Shown here: piece after piece, positions 1 to 7,346 of the stretch
How the letters are laid out: every line of letters starts with the position of its first letter
How positions within the stretch are numbered: position 1 is the first letter of the stretch
NCBI RefSeq assembly: GCF_039541915.1
Contig: NZ_BAABHD010000084.1
Span: 558,001-622,000 of the forward strand
DNA length: 64,000 bases
Direction: 5' to 3'
DNA from: Nibrella saemangeumensis
Lineage (GTDB): Bacteria > Bacteroidota > Bacteroidia > Cytophagales > Spirosomataceae
Notes under the pieces: model-generated
Seen by the model: only the letters and a program-made list of their open reading frames with translations
The model's database searches: none
Told to the model about the DNA's origin: nothing
Program-made: the position numbers and the translations under genes

Positions 1-192
1 AGGAATCCTTCTTACTGCAGTTTCATCTTGCTTTCCGAACCGTTCTTGTGAACTAAAATTCTTCATTTGATGAAAGTGAATTTTAGTTAAAAAAATATTC
101 GTTAAAACTTCTCGTGCTTCTTCAACGGAGAAATCGCCTTCAATTAAGTTTAACGTTTCAATGTCAATCTCAGTCATTGTGCATGCTTGCAT
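1..192 (-). CDS. small conserved hypothetical protein, cut by the left edge
   Basis: An open frame on the minus strand runs off the left end of the window, so its C-terminus is not seen. The visible part is about 60 residues, soluble and charged, with no signal peptide. It contains an acidic helix-like stretch (IEGDFSVEEAREVLTNIF) followed by a basic and glutamine-rich part (KIHFHQMKNFSSQERFGKQD). It resembles short uncharacterised proteins common in Bacteroidota, but I cannot assign a function. The start is either the ATG at 192 or the in-frame ATG at 177. The second gives a more family-like N-terminus, MTEIDIETLN. Confidence 0.6.
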   Translation of the reverse strand, partial: MQACTMTEIDIETLNLIEGDFSVEEAREVLTNIFLTKIHFHQMKNFSSQERFGKQDETAVRRIP

Positions 193-408
193 AGTATTTT
201 TCAGTTAAGTGAATTGTAGTTTCAGTAAAGGATTCTACACCTCAGGTGAAAGTCATGGCACAAAAGTCAGTGACAAATACTATAAATGAAAATTTATATA
301 TTTGATAAATGGCATAAGAGATATTTATGATATATACTTTGCATGTAAGATTAGCCACTTTTTACTCAAAACACCTCATGTCTGATACTTTGCAAAGAGA
401 CCGTCTGT

Positions 409-1332
409 TTACCGAATCAGGTTGGCGAAGCTTTCGATCAGTTCACGAGGAGCGCCTATCTCGCGCTGGTACGCGTGGTAAAAAGCCATATCGATTGGTC
501 TGAATCGCTCCGCCTGTTTGGCCTCTGACCATCCTGATCGTAGGCTGATGAGGGCACCTGGATACTGCTGGTGAAGAGTTAACAGCACTTGTTGAATCTT
601 TTTTTGTACAGGAACTGATATCGATTTTTTGAGCAGTACGGGACCAAGTGGAATTTCACCTGATAGCCAGATAAGTTTGACCTGCCGGGTAGCCAGGGAA
701 TCCCGGTGAATAGCCTTGTAGTATTCTTCGCTGCCAAACGCGGCCAGGTCTGTTTGTCCGTCTATCACTTGCTGAACGGCGGCCGCATGGGTTTTGCTGT
801 AAGTTACCTGTTTAAACTGTTTCTCGGGTTGGGTAATACCTGATCCGTACAGGAATGCCCTCGGTATCAGGTTGCCGGACGTAGACGTTTCACTGACGAA
901 CGTCATGCGGTAAAGAGCCGATCGGTCTTTTAGCTGCGTCAGGTTGTCAATAGGCAGCGACTTACGGGCAATAAGGGCTGTCTTATAGTTGTCGCGGGTA
1001 GAGGAGGCTGTCTGAAGGGCTGCAACCGGTATATACTGCTGGTCGTTTCGGTTTGTGAGCAGCAGATAGCCAAAGGTGCTGATCAGGGCAATATCAACCT
1101 CTCCGGCCTCCAGACCCTGAATGAACGCTGATACGTTCGGATAGCTTTTGATATCGACCGGCAGGCCTAGCTCCCTGCTGAGCGCCGAGGCCAGCGGCTG
1201 AATATTTTGCAGCCGGTTGTTATCGGCGTAGGTGTATGTGGCTAAGGTTAACTTTTTCGGTTGCGCATAGGTCAATACGGTGACTAAGCAAAATACCAGG
1301 AAGACCAGGCGTTTGGCTGAAGAAGCATTCAT
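409..1332 (-). CDS. PhnD-like periplasmic substrate-binding protein
   Basis: About 307 residues with a signal peptide (MNASSAKRLVFLVFCLVTVL, ending near TYAQP), followed by a periplasmic binding fold of the phosphate/phosphite/phosphonate (PhnD) type. Family-like stretches are LTLATYTYADN at the start of the mature protein, SAFIQGLEAGEVDIALIST and the hinge region FVSETSTSGNLIPRAFL. The internal ATG at 1332 is preferred because it places the signal peptide at the N-terminus; an in-frame non-ATG start at 1362 would add ten residues. No ABC ATPase or permease gene lies nearby, so it may be an orphan receptor or work with a distant transporter. The enolase-superfamily gene upstream has the same orientation, about 90 bases away. 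The family is clear; the ligand is unknown. Confidence 0.8.
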   Translation of the reverse strand: MNASSAKRLVFLVFCLVTVLTYAQPKKLTLATYTYADNNRLQNIQPLASALSRELGLPVDIKSYPNVSAFIQGLEAGEVDIALISTFGYLLLTNRNDQQYIPVAALQTASSTRDNYKTALIARKSLPIDNLTQLKDRSALYRMTFVSETSTSGNLIPRAFLYGSGITQPEKQFKQVTYSKTHAAAVQQVIDGQTDLAAFGSEEYYKAIHRDSLATRQVKLIWLSGEIPLGPVLLKKSISVPVQKKIQQVLLTLHQQYPGALISLRSGWSEAKQAERFRPIDMAFYHAYQREIGAPRELIESFANLIR

Positions 1333-1421
1333 GTGGTGTGGATTTACAAATGGATTCCGCAAAACTACGTCTCCCGCCTTTGCGAACGTAAAGCTGTTAG
1401 TAATCGGTAAAGGGTGTCGGG

Positions 1422-2840
1422 TCAGCTTGCCGAAAATAAATCCTGATAATGCGGAGACGGCGCGAAGATGCCGCCACTTTTCTGATAGTAGTCGTCGGTC
1501 AGCTCGAATACCCCCTTCCGTACTTTTGTCCAGGACGCCGATGCGTAAGGGTGATACTGGGCCAGTGTATGCCAGTTCCTGTAGTACTGGTGGCCGTTGG
1601 CTTCCTGCAGGCCGATGCTCATGCCGGGGAAGGGGGGCAGCCGGGCCGCTACGTTTTTGTTCCAGTCAACCAGAATGGGGTTCACGGTCAGATCGGCGCA
1701 GAAACAAGGTACCTTTTTTTCGTAAGCGAGCTGCGCAATCTTCATGGTCATGCTGAGGGTCTTGGCAATGGCTTTGACGGCAATGGCCGAATACCCCAGC
1801 TCGATGCGCCGGGCGGCATCCTCTACGGTATGGGCGCTCTCGTCGGCGGCAACCCGGACACCCAGATCGCCTACGTATTCCTCTACGTGTTCCGGGAAGG
1901 GTTCTTCGATGACGGCAATCTGGTCGAAAGCCCCAATCTTTTGGGCGTGGTCCAGAAAGCGCAGCAGTGTTTCTTTTTTCTCGTACCGGCCGTTGGCATC
2001 GAAGTAGTACGGGATTTTGCCGCTTTGGGTGTACGGCGTTTCGTAGTGGCCGATTGCTTTATGAAGGGCCGTCAGAAAGGCAATGTCCTTCCCGATCATC
2101 TCCTGCTGCGTACCGGCGGAGCCCGTTTTGAGTTTCAGGATAAAATAGCCCTGGTCGGCGGCCGCTTTGATCGCGTCGGGCGTGGTGCCAACGGCGAAGG
2201 CCGGAATGCTGGCTACCTTGGTATGACGGTAGGACAGACCCGGCTTATACCGGGCCGGAATCATATCATCGAAGGTCTTTATGCCGTTCTCCTGCGCGTA
2301 GAGCAGCCAGGCAGCATTATCGACGCTAACGAGGGCATTCAGAGCGAAGGTCTTCCGCAGATCGGGGTTACTGGTGATTTTTTTGGCGTAGGCAAATACC
2401 TCTGGCAAGAGGGTATCCAGGAGTTCCACCGGATTGGTAAACGAGGTGCCTTTGATGAGCTGAAGAGCGCGGTCGGTGACGGCGTACATCAGGGCATTCC
2501 CCGCCCGTTCCGAATGGGCGGCAAACACGGTTGAGTCTGACCACAATACACCCTGGGTGCACAGGCCTACTTTCCGGATACCCGATTCGCTCTCCAGTAA
2601 AGCTGCCGTCTGCCAGCTCTCCGTGATAGCACTGCCTTTGAAACGGTAGGGAATCAGCGGCTCCCGCTCAAACGTAGAATCGACCCGTTTAATGCGGATG
2701 GTGGTAACTGGTAGCGTGGTGGTCGTGTCCCGGGCGAGGGCAGTTATGGAGGGATTCAGGCCCAGCGTCAGTAAGGCACCCGACTGCTGGATGAAATCAC
2801 GGCGACTGAAACGATTGCTTCTGGTAGTTGGGTGCTGCAT
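1422..2840 (-). CDS. Tat-exported enolase-superfamily (mandelate racemase/muconate cycloisomerase-like) enzyme
   Basis: 472 residues. The N-terminus carries a twin-arginine signal (SRRDFIQQSG, residues 12-21, then a hydrophobic stretch), so export by the Tat pathway is expected. The barrel has the residues that define the enolase superfamily: a KxK pair in LKLKTG (K236, K238), metal ligands in YFDANGRY (D281), IEEPF (E312) and AADES (D333/E334), and a second catalytic lysine in VKAIAK (about K356). This arrangement is that of the muconate-cycloisomerase/dipeptide-epimerase side, which abstracts a proton next to a carboxylate. The substrate cannot be read from the sequence. A periplasmic location is less usual for this superfamily. 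The PhnD-like gene follows on the same strand and may be cotranscribed. Confidence 0.82.
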   Translation of the reverse strand: MQHPTTRSNRFSRRDFIQQSGALLTLGLNPSITALARDTTTTLPVTTIRIKRVDSTFEREPLIPYRFKGSAITESWQTAALLESESGIRKVGLCTQGVLWSDSTVFAAHSERAGNALMYAVTDRALQLIKGTSFTNPVELLDTLLPEVFAYAKKITSNPDLRKTFALNALVSVDNAAWLLYAQENGIKTFDDMIPARYKPGLSYRHTKVASIPAFAVGTTPDAIKAAADQGYFILKLKTGSAGTQQEMIGKDIAFLTALHKAIGHYETPYTQSGKIPYYFDANGRYEKKETLLRFLDHAQKIGAFDQIAVIEEPFPEHVEEYVGDLGVRVAADESAHTVEDAARRIELGYSAIAVKAIAKTLSMTMKIAQLAYEKKVPCFCADLTVNPILVDWNKNVAARLPPFPGMSIGLQEANGHQYYRNWHTLAQYHPYASASWTKVRKGVFELTDDYYQKSGGIFAPSPHYQDLFSAS

Positions 2841-3035
2841 AAAGAGCCTAGAGTAGTAAACGGATACGCGAGATGTCCTGATATAAACAAAAGCCGTGGC
2901 GCAATCTACCCATTACCATTGTGCGGACAATTTATACGATTCGGCTCCACATCCTGTCAGTTCAGGCAGATTCACGTTGGCAGCGGAAGCTGGTCCGCTG
3001 ATCTTTGTCTGACAAACATCCCATAACTATCTCCC

Positions 3036-3551
3036 ATGCAAACCTTTTTTGATCAGTACATCGACCTGGCCGTTCTGGCGCTTTGTTTTGTGTTTACCAT
3101 CATTAACATGATCAGGATGGTCCGTCAGGCTGCGGTACCTGTCCGGATAGTACCCGCCATTCTGCTGGTCTTTGGTGCCACGGCCATCGCCAGCTTTCTC
3201 GGTTTCGGCCACCTGTTTGAAATCAGCTTTCATGCCGTAGAACGGATGATAACCGGTACGTTTACATTCGACTTCAGGTTTTATTCGCTGATCCTGCTGG
3301 GCATGGTCCTGCTTTCGCTCAGCGTCCGGATGCTTCGCCAGATTACTGGGTTGTTCCAGGGTGTGCCGGGCAGTCAAATGGCTATTATTAAAACAATGGT
3401 GCTGATTGTAGTCGTTAGCGCGCCTACAGGGGCGTTTTCGCCGATCGGCTTTGTCCCTTCCATCGCCTGCGCTATTTCCCTGCTGGGCTTACCGTTTGCG
3501 TTAAAAGGAGGGGTAGCCGCTCCGATTGAGGAGGAAATAGCGGTTTACTAA
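3036..3551 (+). CDS. small integral membrane protein, unknown function
   Basis: 171 residues with about four or five hydrophobic segments: residues 9-25 (LAVLALCFVFTIINMIR), 36-60, 75-100 and 110-160. Basic residues sit between segments, as expected for loops on the cytoplasmic side. I recognise no domain or catalytic motif. It lies between two minus-strand transcription units, so it is probably a single gene. The ATG at 3036 is the first in frame after a non-coding gap of about 195 bases. The frame looks real because of its length and consistent membrane-protein composition. Confidence 0.65.
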   Translation: MQTFFDQYIDLAVLALCFVFTIINMIRMVRQAAVPVRIVPAILLVFGATAIASFLGFGHLFEISFHAVERMITGTFTFDFRFYSLILLGMVLLSLSVRMLRQITGLFQGVPGSQMAIIKTMVLIVVVSAPTGAFSPIGFVPSIACAISLLGLPFALKGGVAAPIEEEIAVY

Positions 3552-3633
3552 GCTGACTTGTCAGCGCTCAATAGCGGCCGCGAATCTATCCGCTGACTTT
3601 GCTGTCGTACAACCTGCGCAGAGCGGTATTGCT

Positions 3634-4512
3634 TTACCTGTTCGTATTCGCCAGCATCATAGACCCTTCGAGTTGTTGTTTCAGATAGGCAGTAAAACGG
3701 CCACTATCTCGATAGGTCAAATGTATCCCATCCGTTGTTACGTAGGGTTCCTGCGGCAGTTTTATGTGCGTATAAGCCGGCTCCGGAAAGTATTCACAAA
3801 TGTATCGGCGAATCTGTCGCGCTACAGGAAGTGTCTGTAGTTCAGCCTCAGTAGGTACTTCAAAGAAAACCACGCTGGCCCCCCGCTGTCGAAGTAAGTT
3901 GACTTGGTTTTTGATTTCACCGAAAATACATCGAAACTCCGAGTCTGCCTGGGTTTGTTGGTGGCTGGTAAATTCATAAATTGTTCTCTGCCGTACGGCG
4001 GAGTCTACCCGAAAAGCAGTTTCAGGGATAATGGTCCTTGTTTTACCGTAATGCCAATCACGCACGAGTGCTTTAAGGACGCCGACCGGTTGGTATTTCT
4101 GCCTGAAAAACGGTAAGTATTTTTTAGCCGTTTGCCAGTACGAACCGTCTGCTACGTTGCTCAGAAAATCTGATTTTGGCAGGCTGAGCGTATTGATCTC
4201 AATTAGAATTAATTTGGGCGTACGATCACTCATCGTTATCAATTGTAGGCCTTCCCGTGCCGATAATCCGCCGAATGACAGATCCCGACAACCGTTCGGC
4301 AGACTATCCAAAAGCAAACGACTACTTAAAGAGGAGCCAAGTATAAGTGTATCAAAATTTTGCTTTGATTCATATAGAAACTCCTCCGCCTTTACAATAT
4401 TCCGCTGTTCTATCGTTTGAGCTGAGCGGCTTATTGTATGCCCGAATTTGTGGATCCAACTGCTATAAACTACCAGTAAAAGAAAGGTTACCAGTAAGGT
4501 TTTACGCATCAT
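3634..4512 (-). CDS. SGNH-like membrane-anchored protein paired with MBOAT acyltransferase
   Basis: 292 residues with an N-terminal signal anchor (residues 3-19, LLVTFLLLVVYSS). A block I-like motif LILGSSLSSRL (S60/S61) and a late DGIH motif near residue 264 match the nucleophile and Asp/His blocks of SGNH/GDSL-type hydrolases. The body is otherwise divergent (DLSFGGLSAREG, LILIEINTL). Proteins of this kind (AlgJ/AlgX and DltD types) take the acyl group that an MBOAT protein moves across the membrane and place it on an extracellular polymer. The MBOAT gene lies directly upstream on the same strand, 78 bases away, which supports this role. The polymer is unknown. Two ATG codons stand in tandem at the start. 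Confidence 0.65.
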   Translation of the reverse strand: MMRKTLLVTFLLLVVYSSWIHKFGHTISRSAQTIEQRNIVKAEEFLYESKQNFDTLILGSSLSSRLLLDSLPNGCRDLSFGGLSAREGLQLITMSDRTPKLILIEINTLSLPKSDFLSNVADGSYWQTAKKYLPFFRQKYQPVGVLKALVRDWHYGKTRTIIPETAFRVDSAVRQRTIYEFTSHQQTQADSEFRCIFGEIKNQVNLLRQRGASVVFFEVPTEAELQTLPVARQIRRYICEYFPEPAYTHIKLPQEPYVTTDGIHLTYRDSGRFTAYLKQQLEGSMMLANTNR

Positions 4513-4590
4513 TTCGTGAAAAGATTTATTTCCTCAGATTCTGTTCATTTTTTATCAAGTAAATAAAATACACCCGGTAAATGAGCTGCC

Positions 4591-6015
4591 CTAGAATTGG
4601 AAATAGATAAAAGTACTACTGGAACCACTATTGGTGATGATCATGAACAACATAAAACTATTGATAGCTACATCCAAATGAGGCCATTGCGCCGACAACG
4701 CCTGCTGGTTTGCTCCCTGTTTTCGAAGCAGATAAAACCAATGATAAGCTAAAACCGGTATAGAATATACGGCGATAAAGCCAACGCTTAATACTTCGTG
4801 TGGCTTTCGAGAGTTCATAAAAAGGGAGCGCCCATACGCCAGTACATGGTCAAAATCAGGCAGCCGGAATAGCAGCCACGCGAACGTGACATAGCCAAAT
4901 ACAAGAACAACTTTAACAGCCTGTAACCAGGAAGCACGGGGCAGGCGAATGTAATCCCTGACCAGCCGTTCTCCTGCCAGCGCCAGGCCGTGGGCAAGTC
5001 CCCACACGGCGTAGCTCCAGGCGGCCCCGTGCCATAAACCCCCTAACACCATTGTCAGTAACAGGTTTATATACGTCCGTACGGGACCGCGTCGGTTGCC
5101 TCCCAGCGGAATGTATAAATACTCACGTAAAAAACTTGACAGCGAAATGTGCCAGCGTCGCCAGAAGTCTGAAAATGACGTAGCCATGTATGGAAAATTA
5201 AAATTTATTGGAAACCGGTAGCCGAACAGAGCCGCAAGGCCTAAGGCTATGAGCGAGTAACCGGCAAAATCAGCGAATATCTGCATCGAATAGCCAAAGA
5301 GAAGCGCGATCAATGTGAACGAGGATACCGTTTCGAAATAGGGGTAAGTCATCAACACCGTGTAATCTTTGAGATTGTCGGCAACGACCATCTTCAAAAA
5401 GTAGCCAAGCACCAGTGTTCGGAAGCAATACTCCCACTGGACATCTTTTAATAACTTCGGGCTGATTTGAGGTAAGAAAAAATGAGCTTTTACGATGGGT
5501 CCGGCTATCAGCTGGGGAAAAAACGCCTTGAATAATAAAACTGTTCGGGCATGTTTAATCAGACTCCGGGCAATCAGCGTTCGGTACTCGTTCACCTCGC
5601 GGTTGCGGTAGGTATCTACAATCAGACTAATGCCCTGAAATGTAAAAAATGAGATGCCAATAGGCAGAGGGAGACTGACCAGCCATTCGCCTAAGGCGGT
5701 GCCGGATGGAAAAAAAGTCTCACCAAGCAGCGGACCATATTTGTAAAAGCATAGGATCGATAGATTGCCCACTACTCCACAGATAGCAATTGTTTTTCTC
5801 AACGATTGGCGACCAAATACGACGAAATAGCTGGTCAGAATGTTGATCAATACTGACAATAATAATAGCCAGAGTAGGTCAGCCTGGCCATAGGCGTAAA
5901 AAAGGAGACTGGCAATAATTAATAGTGGAACCTGCCAGCGGCCAACGCCAGGGAAGTAGTATAAACAGAAAGTAATCAGCAGGAGCCTGATGAATTCAAA
6001 ACTGTTGTACAGCAT
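4591..6015 (-). CDS. MBOAT family O-acyltransferase (AlgI-like)
   Basis: 474 residues, about ten or more membrane segments. It carries the MBOAT signature: the invariant histidine in LGGLWHGAAWSY, preceded by the conserved block DFWRRWHISLSSFLREYLYIP and by PLGGNRRGP. Proteins of this group (AlgI, DltB, PatA) transfer acetyl or other acyl groups from a cytoplasmic donor across the inner membrane for O-acylation of polysaccharides or cell wall. It should act together with the SGNH-like product of the next gene. Length and topology are normal for the family. Upstream lies an AT-rich gap of about 195 bases that probably holds the promoter; I see no other gene there. Confidence 0.9.
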   Translation of the reverse strand: MLYNSFEFIRLLLITFCLYYFPGVGRWQVPLLIIASLLFYAYGQADLLWLLLLSVLINILTSYFVVFGRQSLRKTIAICGVVGNLSILCFYKYGPLLGETFFPSGTALGEWLVSLPLPIGISFFTFQGISLIVDTYRNREVNEYRTLIARSLIKHARTVLLFKAFFPQLIAGPIVKAHFFLPQISPKLLKDVQWEYCFRTLVLGYFLKMVVADNLKDYTVLMTYPYFETVSSFTLIALLFGYSMQIFADFAGYSLIALGLAALFGYRFPINFNFPYMATSFSDFWRRWHISLSSFLREYLYIPLGGNRRGPVRTYINLLLTMVLGGLWHGAAWSYAVWGLAHGLALAGERLVRDYIRLPRASWLQAVKVVLVFGYVTFAWLLFRLPDFDHVLAYGRSLFMNSRKPHEVLSVGFIAVYSIPVLAYHWFYLLRKQGANQQALSAQWPHLDVAINSFMLFMIITNSGSSSTFIYFQF

Positions 6016-6211
6016 ACACCATAGGCGCTATTTTTTTAGATGGTCTTATAGACAATCTTTGCAAAGCAACCAATAAGAATTATGTTTAAATATAAGATTA
6101 GTGAATATAAAGGAGATGAAAAGTAATATAAAAATTTAAACATTTTTATTAAATGGTTACTATCCAAAAATAACTCAACAAAATCGATGGAGTTGTCTGA
6201 TTTCTGTAAAA

Positions 6212-6964
6212 CTAATTAACATGCAGTTCGGCTGAAGGTATTGATGAACGACTTATTTTAAGACCGGTATATTCAAACTTTTTGCCTTTTTGCGGAATGC
6301 CAAGGTAGCAGATGGCCTGCTGAAAATGAGCCCGTGTCAGAATATTCTCTGCAATACTCAACAGCCGGTCGAGCACCGACCGGGGTGCCGAAGCCTTTAC
6401 TTCGGCCAGCACCGCTTGCCGCTCCGGATTGTTTACGGCCGGTAGCAGGTAGCGGTACGTGATAGCCACATCGGTCGGCGAAGTGTTGGCCAGAATCTGC
6501 TGATTCATATCCGTGAGTTCCTCGTCCGTACATAGCGCGTAGACCTTTTCGGCCGTGTCGGTCTCCTCTTCGTCCAGTTGGGTGAGGTATAGGGCCACAA
6601 AGCGGTTCAGCGACAGATAAAACGCGTAGCCCAACTGATTCTTCAGGCGGTCAGGGCTGTTGACAACCTCGTTCAACTGAGCCAGCAGTTCGTTTAGCAT
6701 CCGCTCCATTTTCTCGTGCTGTTCGCAATCATGCGCAGCCATCCCCGACGATTTGGCGTCCAGCATGGGCAGGCAGTACATATCTTCGTTGTATGCGTGC
6801 TGCTGTAGAAAGTGGGTCATCTCACCAAACTGAGTCAGGAGACTGGCCACGTCGCCGGCGCTGGTGAAGTCCGTGTAACCAGCCTGGTAGGCGGTGTTGA
6901 ACAGGGCTTTCCGGATCGCTTTATGGATCGTGCGGAAGGTGTCGGGGCGGTTGTGCGTGTTCAT
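6212..6964 (-). CDS. hemerythrin-like (HHE) domain protein
   Basis: 250 residues, soluble, no signal peptide. The N-terminal 140 residues look like a four-helix hemerythrin/HHE domain that could bind a di-iron or related centre: H14 in RTIHKAIRK, H56 and E60 in QHAYNED, H78 and H83 in HDCEQHEKM, then LTQLDEEETD in the last helix. In that helix a glutamine seems to stand where many HHE proteins have histidine, so metal binding may differ. The C-terminal 110 residues are helical and not assigned. Such proteins are linked to oxygen, nitric oxide or iron responses, but nothing in the neighbourhood fixes the role. It is divergently arranged with the YfhO gene. Confidence 0.7.
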   Translation of the reverse strand: MNTHNRPDTFRTIHKAIRKALFNTAYQAGYTDFTSAGDVASLLTQFGEMTHFLQQHAYNEDMYCLPMLDAKSSGMAAHDCEQHEKMERMLNELLAQLNEVVNSPDRLKNQLGYAFYLSLNRFVALYLTQLDEEETDTAEKVYALCTDEELTDMNQQILANTSPTDVAITYRYLLPAVNNPERQAVLAEVKASAPRSVLDRLLSIAENILTRAHFQQAICYLGIPQKGKKFEYTGLKISRSSIPSAELHVN

Positions 6965-7282
6965 AGCCTTTGTTGTATGGTGGTGTGGAGATCTCGCTTT
7001 GTGCTTAATTAAAACTAGAAACTCTTTTCCGAATTTTCAATGGTATTTTGACTAAACGGAAAAAGTGGCTCGTTAACTGTCAAAAACGCTGTCTGAATGG
7101 GAAACAGACCGGGCAATCTACGTTTCGTCGGTACGCTTCACCGGTGGAGTCGTAAAATGGGTCGGATTTGTTTTGGTGACGGAAACATCAAGTTAGTTTA
7201 TGGCGGGTGCAAACAGGAACCGGAGTTACCGGAAATCCTGCAGTAGACTGGTTGAAACATCGGTCCGACAGCGGATTTGTCC

Positions 7283-7290
7283 TATCTTTG
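7283..7290 (+). promoter_or_regulatory. -7 promoter-like element upstream of the YfhO gene
   Basis: TATCTTTG matches the Bacteroidota primary sigma factor -7 consensus TAnnTTTG exactly and lies 57 bases before the ATG at 7347. No TTG sits at the ideal distance upstream (the nearest, at 7252, is too far), so this is only half a promoter by sequence. The rest of the gap 6965-7346 shows no gene or clear repeat. Confidence 0.35.
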
Positions 7291-7346
7291 TGGCTATATT
7301 GGTCGGTCATTTGGCACCACCAGCCTTAGACGACCTTACATGATAT

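Noticed and set aside
409..1332. A phosphonate import operon
   Set aside because: Only the binding protein is present; no PhnC ATPase, PhnE permease or C-P lyase gene occurs in the window.
1449..2534. Long open frame on the plus strand opposite the enolase-superfamily gene
   Set aside because: It is antisense to a gene with clear catalytic motifs, has no recognisable domain, and such mirror frames are common in GC-rich genes. The same holds for long frames opposite the S9 peptidase, TPR protein and metalloprotease genes.
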